DNA of 26,623 nt from Syntrophaceae bacterium UBA2251 (GTDB lineage: Bacteria; Desulfobacterota; Syntrophia; Syntrophales; UBA2251), in NCBI GenBank assembly GCA_002347815.1, contig DDXV01000035.1, positions 1-26,623 on the forward strand, written 5' to 3'. The position numbers were made by a program, and so were the translations under genes. Positions 1 to 7,345 of the stretch are shown here, piece after piece. The notes under the pieces were generated by a model, which was not told the origin of the DNA, searched no databases, and saw only the letters and a list, made by a program, of their open reading frames with translations. Position 1 is the stretch's first letter, and each line of letters opens with the position of its first letter.

Positions 1-1
1 C

Positions 2-136
2 GATGGGTGACCCAGCGGTCATGGTCTGAGCGGTCTGGCTCAGATAGCCGTCAGCGGGTACATCTCTCTCTTCTGTTTCTTCCTGGCCGGCATCGTCATG
101 GCCAGAATCCTGTATGGAGGAGGTCAACGGCCATGA
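2..136 (+). CDS. YeeE/YedE-type sulfur transporter, C-terminal end, predicted selenoprotein (partial)
   Basis: Only the last 44 residues are in the window. Read in frame 2 with the TGA at 8-10 translated, the protein runs D-G-U-P-S-G-H-G-L-S-G, then one hydrophobic membrane segment and the tail MARILYGGGQRP. The family has an invariant Cys in this motif (DGCPSGHGLSG), used in moving thiosulfate-type sulfur through the membrane. The TGA sits exactly on that Cys codon, and reading frame and homology continue on both sides, so I read it as selenocysteine. A hairpin at 24-45 fits a bacterial SECIS element. The stop codon overlaps the next gene's start by ATGA (133-136), and that gene is a second YeeE domain, so the two probably form one transporter. 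A C-to-A sequencing error (TGC to TGA) is the main alternative. Confidence 0.75.
24..45 (+). promoter_or_regulatory. SECIS-like hairpin downstream of the in-frame TGA
   Basis: CTGAGC at 26-31 pairs perfectly with GCTCAG at 38-43, and T25-A44 and G24-T45 can extend the stem. The loop at 32-37 is GGTCTG. The first loop G is 22 nt after the TGA. Bacterial SECIS elements, such as that of E. coli fdhF, have a short upper stem with a GGUC-type apical loop roughly 16-37 nt after the UGA and bind SelB. The hairpin overlaps codons for the conserved GLSGLAQ motif, so part of the sequence is fixed by protein coding. Confidence 0.6.
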
Positions 137-660
137 ACGAACTTCTGACCGGCGCCGTCACGGGCCTTCTCTTCGGATTCATCATGCAGAAGGCCCAGGT
201 CATCCGTTACGATCGTCAGCTGGGTGCCCTGCGCCTGCAGGACATGACCATCGTCAAATTCATGCTGAGCGCCATCCTGGTCGCCATGGTGGGGATCTAC
301 CTGCTGCTCGACCTGGGGATGGTGAAACTCTCCATCAAGTCCACGATCCTGGGGGCAAACATCCTGGGCGGCCTGATCTTCGGCATCGGCTGGGGCCTGG
401 TGGGCTATTGCCCGGCCACGGCCATGGCGGCCCTGGGCGAGGGGCGCTACGACAGCCTGTTCGGGCTTTTGGGAATGCTGCTCGGGGCGGGCCTCTTCGC
501 CGAGGCGTACCCGTTCCTCAAGGCGACCGTGCTCACCTGGGGAAACTTCGGCAAGATCAGCATCCCGGCGGCCCTGGGCGTCAACCACTGGATCGTGATC
601 GTCATCCTGATCGCGGCCTTTGTCGGACTTTTCTACGGGTTCGAGAAGAAGGGGCTGTAG
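133..660 (+). CDS. YeeE/YedE family sulfur transporter, second half-protein
   Basis: This is a 175-residue membrane protein with about four to five hydrophobic segments. It begins with MNELLTGAVTGLLFGF and carries the family motif G-Y-C-P-A-T near residue 95, where the Cys is the position proposed to relay sulfur in thiosulfate transport (TsuA-type proteins). It is half the length of the fused E. coli YeeE, as expected for a two-gene version. The ATG at 133 was chosen over an upstream GTG at 7 because GGAGGAGGT at 116-124 is a strong ribosome binding site and because the ATG overlaps the preceding stop. Here the conserved Cys is an ordinary TGC codon, in contrast to the TGA in its partner. 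Substrate is inferred as thiosulfate or another reduced sulfur species; a role in selenium transport, known for some YedE proteins, cannot be excluded. Confidence 0.88.
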   Translation: MNELLTGAVTGLLFGFIMQKAQVIRYDRQLGALRLQDMTIVKFMLSAILVAMVGIYLLLDLGMVKLSIKSTILGANILGGLIFGIGWGLVGYCPATAMAALGEGRYDSLFGLLGMLLGAGLFAEAYPFLKATVLTWGNFGKISIPAALGVNHWIVIVILIAAFVGLFYGFEKKGL

Positions 661-780
661 GGTCGGAGGGAGGCGATATCCCGGACATCGACCCGATCGG
701 CGGGATGACGGGGATGTGCGGGCCGTCAAGGCCTTCGGGAAGGCGCTGAACGACCTCGCCCAGACATCCGGGGAACAAGG

Positions 781-2865
781 TCAAGGGCGCGGTCCGCGCA
801 GGCGACAGGGCAGGCCCTTCAGATTGGGGGTCCCGAACTCCCGGCCCAGTTTTTCCACGGACGTCAACAGATTGACATTCGCTTCCCGCCAGTCGTACTG
901 GCGGGCCGGGTCCCCCTCCGGGAACCACCATCCCGGGGAGGCGCAGATCACCCTGGGATCGAGGCCATCGGTCAGCCGGGCGCGCTGGGTCATCGCACCG
1001 TGCCTCGTCTCGATGACGGCCGCCTCCCCGTCGCCGATGCCGTAGCGGGCGGCCGTCGCGGGGTGGATCTCCACCGTCGGATGGGGCCGTCTTTCCCTGA
1101 GTCTTCGCATCCAGCGGTAGGATGAGTGTAAAAAATAGCGGCTCTTCGCGCTGATCAGGAGCAGCGGATAGTCCGGATCGTCCTCCTCGGGAAATCCCGA
1201 AAATTCGGGCAGGGCCGTAAGCCCGAACTTCCCGGCGGTGCTCAGGCGCAGTTCCACCTTCCCCGTCGGCGTCGAAAATCCCTTCTCTTCGTAGGCTCGG
1301 AAGCGGTCCGGCCCCTTGAGGTATCCCATCTCCACGAACTGCCGGTAGGTCAGTCCCGCCGGGCGGACGACGTCCTCCAGGAACGATTCGTGATCCTCGG
1401 GCCACAGCTCGGGGGAGGAGACGCGCTTCCCCAGTTCGTTCAGAATCTTCATGTCCGGCCAGCAGCCCTCGGGCGGCTCGACGATCTTGGGACGGGCAAA
1501 GATGACGCCGTGGCCGAGACCGTAGTGCCCGATGTCGTTCATCTCGTACTGATGGGCGACGGGCAGGACGATGTCCGCCATGGCCGCCGTCGGCGTCATG
1601 AAGAGATCGGCGACGGCCACGAAGTCGAGGCGCTTGAAGGTCTCGAAAGTGCGCACGCTGTCCGCCCAGGCCACCATCGGATTCGTGCACATCCCGTAGT
1701 AGCCCCGGACGGGATAGGGCGCGTCCTCCAAAACCGCCTGACGGAAGAAGGCCGGGGCGACCGTCATGAGTCGCGGGATGACGCCGTGATGGGCGCCGAT
1801 CATCTCCTTGCGCTTGTCCGGGATGAGGTCGGCGCGGACGAACGGTCCGAGACCCATGATCTTCGGGTCCCGGGCGTTGACGTTGCCCCCGGGGACGTCG
1901 AGGTTGCCGCAGACGGCCATCAAACAGACGAGCGCGCGGACCGCGTCGAAGGCGTTGACGCTGTGTTCGACCGCGTTGCCCCACTGGAGGGCCGCCGGTT
2001 TCGCCGCGGCGTACATCCGGGCGGCCCGGCGGATCTGCTCGGCGGGCACCCAGGTGATCTCCGCCACCCTCTCGGGGGGATACGCTTTCGCCTGCCGGAC
2101 GAGATCTTCAAAACCGTAGGTGTACGTCTCGACGAAGGCCTTGTCGTACAGGGATTCTTCGCAGATCACGTGGAGCATCCCGAGGGCCAGGGCCGGATCC
2201 GTACCGGGCCTGAGCGGGAGCCACAGGTCGGCCCTCTCGGCGAGCTCGATCCGCCGGGGGTCCACAACGACGAGTTTCGCGCCGTCCTTCACCCGCGCCA
2301 GGAGTTGAACGGCGATCTGCCCCTCTTCGTGGGTTGAGGTGAGATTGCTTCCCCAGAGCAACACCAGCCCGGTCGGATGATGGAGGTCCGCCACGGGGTA
2401 AAACCCGCAGGTGTGGACGCCCGTGATCTCCCGGGGGGCATGGCAGACGTCCTGGGAAGCGACGACGTTGGGGGAGCCGAAGAGATTGGCCAGGCGGATC
2501 AGGACGAAGTGTTCGAGCCCCTTCGGCATGCCGACGCCGAAACCCACGGCCCGGGCGCCGTAGGTCTCCCGGATCCGCCGTAGGTTCTCGGCCGTCTCCT
2601 CGAGGGCCTGCGCCCAGGAAATGGCCTGCCATTTCCCTTCGCCCCGCCCGCCCGCCCGTTTCAGCGGTTGCTTCAGGCGGTCGGGATGGGTGAGGCGCTC
2701 CGCCGACACCCGCCCCTTGAAACAGGTATACCCCCGGTTCAGGTACCCGTCCGGATCCCCCTCGATCCGGACGATTTCGTTGCCCCGGACCCCGACCCGG
2801 AGGCCGCAGCCCCCGTGGTCCATGCGCGCACAGTGGGTTTTCACCCAGCGAAGCTCTTCCGACAT
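781..2865 (-). CDS. Molybdopterin-dependent oxidoreductase (DMSO reductase superfamily)
   Basis: The protein has 694 residues. The N-terminus carries the Fe-S binding region as C12-x3-D16-x3-C20-x27-C48; most relatives have Cys where D16 sits (RMCHGGCG, here RMDHGGCG). Molybdopterin domains follow, with Cys141 in DVCHAPRE at the expected position of the molybdenum ligand and a C-terminal dinucleotide-binding domain ending NLKGLPC. There is no Tat signal, so it is probably cytoplasmic. The ATG at 2865 was chosen because the Fe-S motif starts right after it and CGGGGGAACG lies just upstream; the open frame continues upstream without homology. It follows the rhodanese gene after 68 bp. No electron-transfer subunit is adjacent. 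Thiosulfate/polysulfide reductase or formate dehydrogenase-like activity is possible, but the substrate cannot be read from the sequence. Confidence 0.88.
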   Translation of the reverse strand: MSEELRWVKTHCARMDHGGCGLRVGVRGNEIVRIEGDPDGYLNRGYTCFKGRVSAERLTHPDRLKQPLKRAGGRGEGKWQAISWAQALEETAENLRRIRETYGARAVGFGVGMPKGLEHFVLIRLANLFGSPNVVASQDVCHAPREITGVHTCGFYPVADLHHPTGLVLLWGSNLTSTHEEGQIAVQLLARVKDGAKLVVVDPRRIELAERADLWLPLRPGTDPALALGMLHVICEESLYDKAFVETYTYGFEDLVRQAKAYPPERVAEITWVPAEQIRRAARMYAAAKPAALQWGNAVEHSVNAFDAVRALVCLMAVCGNLDVPGGNVNARDPKIMGLGPFVRADLIPDKRKEMIGAHHGVIPRLMTVAPAFFRQAVLEDAPYPVRGYYGMCTNPMVAWADSVRTFETFKRLDFVAVADLFMTPTAAMADIVLPVAHQYEMNDIGHYGLGHGVIFARPKIVEPPEGCWPDMKILNELGKRVSSPELWPEDHESFLEDVVRPAGLTYRQFVEMGYLKGPDRFRAYEEKGFSTPTGKVELRLSTAGKFGLTALPEFSGFPEEDDPDYPLLLISAKSRYFLHSSYRWMRRLRERRPHPTVEIHPATAARYGIGDGEAAVIETRHGAMTQRARLTDGLDPRVICASPGWWFPEGDPARQYDWREANVNLLTSVEKLGREFGTPNLKGLPCRLRGPRP

Positions 2866-2933
2866 CGTTCCCCCGACGGATTCGCCCGCCGGCATCCCCC
2901 GTGATCCGGGGATTTGCCCGGCAGGACCCAAGT

Positions 2934-3836
2934 CTATTTGATCACCGGCGCCTGGGGATCGTGCATCCATTCCTGGAGGGCGCCGTCGTAGAGCCGCACG
3001 TTCGGATAACCCAGAATCTCCCTCAGGATGAGCGCCCAGGTCGGGCAGCACTGGCCCGTGTCGCAATAGGTGATGATCTCCTTCGACCGGTCGGTCCCCA
3101 CGGCGGCTTCGGCGAGGACGGTCAGTTGTTCCTTGCTTTTGAACGTCCGCTCGGGGGTGAAGGCCCAGGACGTCGGCAGGTTGATCGCGCCGGGCAGCCG
3201 GCCGGCCTGGTCGATGCAGTCGAGTTTACGCTTCCCGATGAAATAGTCCGGTTCGCGGACATCGAGGAGCACGAGGCGGTCGTAGTTTTTCAGGACATAG
3301 GCCTTGTTGACGAACATGTCTTTCCGGACGGCTCCCTTGTAGGGGCGTTCCTCCGCCCGGGTCACGGTCTGGGAAACGGCCCGCTTTTCCTGCACCCATT
3401 TATTGAACCCGCCGTCCAGGATCGCCACGTTGACGAGGCCGGCGTATTTCATCGTACAGGCCACCCGGGTCGTGTGAAAGCATTCCCGGAGCGTATCCGT
3501 CCGGCCGTAGACCACGACCCGGCTGTCGCGGGAGAGCCCGATCGAACCGACCAGATCGAACAGGTCGTCCTCCTCCGGGATCTCCGTATAGAGGTCTCCC
3601 CGCTTGAACGCCCAGGCGCGGTAGAAGGCGTTGACGGCGCCGGGAACGTGACCCTCGCGGTATTGTTCGACCTTCCGAACATCCACAATGACCAATCCGG
3701 GCATCGACAGATTCGCCTGCAGCCACGCGGTGGAAACGATCGGCGCGATGTCCCGCGCGGCGCCGACCGCCGGCAGGCCGACCAGAAACAGGACCAGGAC
3801 CAGGGGAAGGATCTTGAACCATCCATGCTTCCTCAT
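2934..3836 (-). CDS. Exported tandem rhodanese (thiosulfate sulfurtransferase-like)
   Basis: The protein has 300 residues. It starts with a signal peptide (MRKHGWFK, a hydrophobic stretch, then GLPAVGAA), so it likely acts in the periplasm. Two rhodanese domains follow. The first (about 33-155) lacks a clear catalytic Cys loop and is probably structural. The second has the active-site loop C258-D-T-G-Q-C-C, with Cys258 as the persulfide-forming residue and two further cysteines (263, 264) inside the loop, which is unusual. The ATG at 3836 has AAGGAGG nine bases upstream and was preferred to the ATG at 3854. The gene precedes the molybdopterin oxidoreductase and lies near YeeE transporters, which suggests handling of thiosulfate or sulfane sulfur. 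Confidence 0.88.
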   Translation of the reverse strand: MRKHGWFKILPLVLVLFLVGLPAVGAARDIAPIVSTAWLQANLSMPGLVIVDVRKVEQYREGHVPGAVNAFYRAWAFKRGDLYTEIPEEDDLFDLVGSIGLSRDSRVVVYGRTDTLRECFHTTRVACTMKYAGLVNVAILDGGFNKWVQEKRAVSQTVTRAEERPYKGAVRKDMFVNKAYVLKNYDRLVLLDVREPDYFIGKRKLDCIDQAGRLPGAINLPTSWAFTPERTFKSKEQLTVLAEAAVGTDRSKEIITYCDTGQCCPTWALILREILGYPNVRLYDGALQEWMHDPQAPVIK

Positions 3837-3933
3837 CGTGCGTCCTCCTTTCATCTTGCGTCCGAATCGGCCCCACCCGGCACGCTGACGGGAATTCGAG
3901 CGGAAGGCAGGGATGCCCGCCGCCGGGGCCGCC

Positions 3934-4890
3934 TCAGGCGGCGAAGGTCAGTTTCGTCCCCGACATGTTCAGGATGAACTGCTCCGGCATGGCGTTCTCC
4001 ATATAGAGGATCGCCTTCCGCCCGGTGCAGTGCGTCGGGATGACGTAATCGGGGGCGAGCTTCCGGAGCTCTTCCGTCGTCCGGCCGACGATCGGCTCGA
4101 AAAACGGTCCGGACAGGTGGAACCCGCCCATCACGGCATGCACCTTCTCGACGCCCGTCACGGCCTGCGCGTGGCGGACCGTATTGACGACGCCCGAATG
4201 GGCGCAGCCGGACAGGACGATCAGGCCCTTTCCCTTCAGATTCATGACCACCGCGGTGTCGTCCTCGATCGGGTCCCACTTCTCCACGGCATCCTCCTGG
4301 AAAAAGGCGATCGGGAAGCCCTTCTCGAAATCCGTCACCCGCTCGATCTCACCCAGAAACCCGACATCGCCGTCCAGGAGCGTGACGGGCGCCTTCGCCT
4401 CGACGACGTTCACGCCGGCCTGTTCCAGGCTTTCCCGGGTGATGGTGGGAAAGTCGAACTTGAGCCCCTCGCCGTACTTCACGTAACGGGGGGTCTTGAA
4501 GATCCCCGGGTGGACGTAGAAGGGCAGGCCCTTCTTACCGATCATCGCCGTGAGCGCGGCAAAGCCGCCCATGTGGTCGCTGTGGCCGTGGGAGAGCGCC
4601 AGGGCCTCCACCTGCCCCAGGTCGGCGTTCAGGGCGCGGGCGTTATAAGCGGCCCCCTCCTCGGAATAGCCGAAATCGAAGAGCAGCGCGCGGGTCTTCC
4701 CGGCGGCGGTCGTCTTCACGAGGGCGGAAAATCCGTGCTCCGCCAGGATCGAGTTCCGGATCTGTCCCTCCTTGATCGCCATCGCCCGCTGTACGACGGC
4801 GCTGTTGTCCATCATCGTGATGTCGATCGTGTTGTCCTGCAGGGTCAGGATCTCCACCCGGTCCAAGGCATTCAAGGCAATTTTCTTCAA
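3934..4890 (-). CDS. MBL-fold metallo-hydrolase
   Basis: The protein has 318 residues if it starts at the TTG at 4890, which has AAGGGAGA about nine bases upstream and yields MKKIALNALDRVEILTL, a natural start for the family. An ATG at 4929, directly after the stop of the preceding gene, would add 13 residues but has no good ribosome binding site. The metal-binding motif H101-G-H103-S-D105-H106 is intact, and later His residues (GCAHSG, MGGFHLSG, THCTGR) supply the remaining ligands. The arrangement resembles the group annotated as 7,8-dihydropterin-6-yl-methyl-aminobenzene-phosphate synthase-like. The natural substrate is unknown. It is the last gene of the train that includes the arginine decarboxylase and NifU-like genes. 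Confidence 0.85.
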   Translation of the reverse strand: MKKIALNALDRVEILTLQDNTIDITMMDNSAVVQRAMAIKEGQIRNSILAEHGFSALVKTTAAGKTRALLFDFGYSEEGAAYNARALNADLGQVEALALSHGHSDHMGGFAALTAMIGKKGLPFYVHPGIFKTPRYVKYGEGLKFDFPTITRESLEQAGVNVVEAKAPVTLLDGDVGFLGEIERVTDFEKGFPIAFFQEDAVEKWDPIEDDTAVVMNLKGKGLIVLSGCAHSGVVNTVRHAQAVTGVEKVHAVMGGFHLSGPFFEPIVGRTTEELRKLAPDYVIPTHCTGRKAILYMENAMPEQFILNMSGTKLTFAA

Positions 4891-4929
4891 AACGTTTGTC
4901 TCCCTTCTTTCGTTGAAAATGAATGACAT

Positions 4930-5469
4930 TCAAAGCACGAACACCACGGCCGCCAGCACGGTCGTGTAGCCTTTGCTCTTCACGATGCTCGACTGGGTGA
5001 TGTTCTTCGTCGCCACGATCTTGCCGCTGATCCGGAAAATCTCCTTCTTTTCGTCCCAGCTCTCGTCCACGTTGAACGCGATACCCAGGGTCGAGGCCAG
5101 CATCGCCGCCGCCAGATCCTCCGCGTAATCCCCCGCCTGCCGTTCCGTCTGGCCGAAGGCGTGGTGTTCGCTGATATAGCCGTACGCCTGCCGGTCCTTC
5201 GGAATGGCCAGGCCCACGGACGCCGCGAGGAGCCGCCGCGGCTCGTTGCTGCAGCAGCGGCTCATGACGCAATACGTGATGGCGCCCGGTTTGATCTCCC
5301 GCAATCCCTGTGGCCGGGTGATGAGCCGGCATCCCGGCGGCATGATGCTCGACACCTGGACCAGGTTGCACTTTTCGATCCCCGCGTCCCGGAGGGCCAA
5401 CTCGAAGGAGTGGAGCTCCTCCCGGTGACTTCCGACGCCCTTGGTCAGAAAGATCTTCTTCGGCACCAT
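4930..5469 (-). CDS. pdaD: Pyruvoyl-dependent arginine decarboxylase
   Basis: The protein has 179 residues and matches the PvlArgDC family along its length. It converts arginine to agmatine, the first step of one polyamine route, using a pyruvoyl group made by self-cleavage. The cleavage region N35-L-V-Q-V-S40-S41-I-M-P-P corresponds to Asn47 and Ser52/Ser53 of the M. jannaschii enzyme with a constant offset of 12, and E101 in YGYISEHHA fits the catalytic Glu109. The typical C-terminal part, TKNITQSS followed by a hydrophobic end, is present. The ATG at 5469 follows GGAG at a suitable distance and is 29 bp after the NifU-like gene. Its stop abuts the next ATG at 4929. No agmatinase is seen nearby. 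Confidence 0.9.
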   Translation of the reverse strand: MVPKKIFLTKGVGSHREELHSFELALRDAGIEKCNLVQVSSIMPPGCRLITRPQGLREIKPGAITYCVMSRCCSNEPRRLLAASVGLAIPKDRQAYGYISEHHAFGQTERQAGDYAEDLAAAMLASTLGIAFNVDESWDEKKEIFRISGKIVATKNITQSSIVKSKGYTTVLAAVVFVL

Positions 5470-5498
5470 GGTTCGCTTCTCCACTCCCTGCGTTTTCG

Positions 5499-5945
5499 TC
5501 ACCACGCGGCATCCGGCCGCGCCCTTCCTCCGGGACCGCGCTTCTCCCGCCATTCCTCGACAGCCCACCGGAGCGTCAACGAGGCCAGATAGGCACAATG
5601 TTCGTGATCCTCCGGCATGCCCCCGAGCTCGGCCAGAATCGCGTTTTCGTCGATCTTGAGCGCCTCCGCGACGGGTTTCCCCTTCGCCAGGGCCACCGCG
5701 GCATGACACGCCGCCCGGCTGAAAAAACATCCGCTCGTCGTGAAGCGGGCCTCCGCGATCACCCCGTCCCGGATCGCCAGGAACATCTCGGTCGAATCGC
5801 CGCAGAAGCCGTCCACCCGGCCGTGGGCGTCCGGGTTGTCCATGACGCCCATGGCCTCGGCGCTGTTTCCATAATGCAGCAACTTCTCCCCGTAACGCGG
5901 CTGATCTTCAGTCCTGGTCAGGCCCAGCCTCTCCTCGACCGACAT
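5499..5945 (-). CDS. NifU/IscU-like iron-sulfur cluster scaffold protein
   Basis: The protein has 148 residues. Three cysteine sites typical of the NifU N-terminal/IscU fold are present: GFCGDSTEMFL, TTSGCFFSRAAC and HEHCAYL. Such proteins assemble a transient Fe-S cluster and hand it to other proteins. The second site, GCFFSRAAC, has an extra Cys and differs from the common GCGxxIA form, so it belongs to a divergent subgroup. The ATG at 5945 with GAGGAG just upstream was preferred; a GTG at 5960 would add five residues. No nifS/iscS partner is in the window. Its position after the NifX/Mrp genes and the peroxiredoxin suggests it is part of the same metal or cluster handling programme. Confidence 0.82.
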   Translation of the reverse strand: MSVEERLGLTRTEDQPRYGEKLLHYGNSAEAMGVMDNPDAHGRVDGFCGDSTEMFLAIRDGVIAEARFTTSGCFFSRAACHAAVALAKGKPVAEALKIDENAILAELGGMPEDHEHCAYLASLTLRWAVEEWREKRGPGGRARPDAAW

Positions 5946-6035
5946 CAACTCCTCTTCCACGCAACCTCACTCCCGCATCGGCGCGCACGGGCGGTCTCAC
6001 CCGTGCGCCGTCTTCATGATTCGCCCTGACCGTTT

Positions 6036-6758
6036 TCAATCGAACGCCATCTTCGTTTTCCAGACTTCCCAGACCTTGCCCACGAGTCCCGGACCGGGCT
6101 TCAGCGTGAGTTTCCCCGGTTTCCAGCCCGAAGGCGTGGCTTCCGTGCCCTTGCTCTTGCGGACGTGCTGGAAGGCCTGGATCTGCCGGATCGTTTCGCC
6201 CACGTTGCGCCCCACCGGCGGCGTGAGGACCTCGAAGCCCTGGATGACGCCGTCGGGATCGATCAGGAACCGTCCCCGGGCCTCCACGCCCGCATCCTCC
6301 AGATAGACGCCGTAGACGGAGCCGACCCGGCCGCCGCCGTCGGACAGCATCGGGAAGGGCGCCCCGCCCTTGACCATCCTGGACAGCTCGTGGTCGTCCC
6401 ACATCTTGTGGACGAAGACGCTGTCCACGCTCATGGAGAGCACCTCGACACCCAGCTTTTTGAATTCGGGATATTTTTCGGCGACCGCCGAAATTTCCGT
6501 CGCTCAGACAAAGGTGAAGTCCCCGGGATAGAAGCACAGAACAACCCATTTGCCGAGGAATTCCGAAAGCTGGACGGAAACGAACTTGCCCTTGTGGTAT
6601 GCCGGCGCCGTAAAATCGGGCGCCTTTTTGCCGACCGTGATCATCGCCTTGACCTCCTTGCTCGTTGCATGCTTGGGGGTTTCCTGGGGCGTGTCCGCTT
6701 TTTCCCCGACCGGGCCGCCGGTCGGCCGGGCGCATCCTGCCTTGATTTCCTTTCCCAT
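6036..6758 (-). CDS. Selenocysteine-containing peroxiredoxin (AhpC/TSA family)
   Basis: A single frame of 240 residues is interrupted once by TGA at 6506-6504. Translated as selenocysteine it gives PGDFTFV-U85-ATEISAVAEKY, where the family has its peroxidatic Cys (consensus PGDFTFVCPTE). T82 and the arginine in GRFLIDPDG complete the active site. The enzyme reduces peroxides. The C-terminal region that often carries the resolving Cys reads EATPSGWKPG without Cys, so an external thiol is likely the reductant. A hairpin at 6476-6493 with loop GGTC follows the TGA by 17 nt. The ATG at 6758 (GGGAGGA upstream) gives a leader with GCARPTG; an alternative ATG at 6644 has a very good AAGGAGGT and would begin MITVGKKAPDF. 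A conventional annotation would split this gene in two. Confidence 0.88.
6476..6493 (-). promoter_or_regulatory. SECIS-like hairpin of the peroxiredoxin gene
   Basis: On the minus strand TTTCGGC (6493-6487) and GCCGAAA (6482-6476) form a perfect 7-bp stem closing the tetraloop GGTC. The first loop G is 18 nt after the TGA, against 19 nt in E. coli fdhF. This is what SelB recognition would require, and it supports reading the TGA as selenocysteine. Confidence 0.72.
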
Positions 6759-6778
6759 GCGCGATGTCCTCCCTTCTT

Positions 6779-7345
6779 TCAACTTTGCCTCGACATCCTC
6801 AAACCGGAAACGGGGACAGGCTCTGACTCCGGAACACCTTCGGGTTCGTATTCCCTTGACTTGAAAAATCGTTCCCCGCCGTTGACATACGTCCCGACCC
6901 GCCCGGCGATCCGCAGCCTGTCGAGGCGCTTGATCGCCTCGCCCGGATGAATCCCCAGTCCGCCCGATACATCCGCAACGGTGCATGGCCGTCGCCTGAG
7001 GAGCGCCATGACGTCCGCATCGCTGATTTCAGAAACGGCCCGGACCGGCTGGCCGCGTTGCCCGCGCGCGTCGACGATGTCGACGACTCCGGGGAAGAAG
7101 CCTTTCAAGGCGGACAGATCGGCCGTGGACAGGGGCAAGGCGAATTCCTCGGCGGGCGGCCGAACCGCGGTGTTCAGCTGCACCCGCGCCGGTCGGATGC
7201 GCCGAACGATGGCGGCGATCTTCTCGGCCTCGCCGGAGATGCCCGTGACGCCGCCCAGAAACACGACCTCCAGCCAGACCGTCCCCGTAAAGCCCTCGGT
7301 AAAGGCGACCAAGCCGTCAACCATGGCTTCGAAGGAAGGGACGCC
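6779..7345 (-). pseudogene. 3' remnant of a radical SAM protein gene
   Basis: From about 7345 the minus strand encodes roughly 190 residues starting near PSFEAMVDGLVAF and continuing with WLEVVFLGGVTGI, RIRPARVQLNTAVRPP and a winged-helix-like end (LLRRRPCTVADVSGGLGIH). This is the C-terminal half of a radical SAM family often found beside Mrp and NifX genes. The N-terminal half with the CxxxCxxC cluster motif is missing. Immediately upstream, in another frame, is the start of an fmdB-like gene, so the remnant looks like the product of a deletion. It may still be transcribed with the surrounding genes. An ATG at 7384 could start a translated fragment, but its first 15 residues come from the fmdB part in the wrong frame. 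Confidence 0.7.

Noticed and set aside
3..29. Short frame at the left edge starting ATG at 3, suggesting a frameshift in the YeeE gene
   Set aside because: Frame 2 alone gives the full conserved motif on both sides of the TGA, so no frameshift is needed.
731..744. GCCTT-CGGG-AAGGC hairpin between the YeeE gene and the oxidoreductase gene as a terminator
   Set aside because: The stem has only 5 bp and there is no T-run; I see nothing else in 661-780.
602..1984. A long minus-strand open frame over the end of the molybdopterin oxidoreductase
   Set aside because: Out of frame with an intact, well-conserved enzyme; arginine/glycine-rich composition typical of a shadow frame.
2894..2913. ATCCCC/GGGGAT hairpin between the rhodanese and oxidoreductase genes
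   Set aside because: Short stem with an 8-nt loop and no T-run; could be chance in GC-rich sequence.
3928..3942. GCCGCC-TCA-GGCGGC palindrome at the end of the MBL gene as a terminator
   Set aside because: It overlaps the last codons and stop, and no T-run follows on the minus strand.
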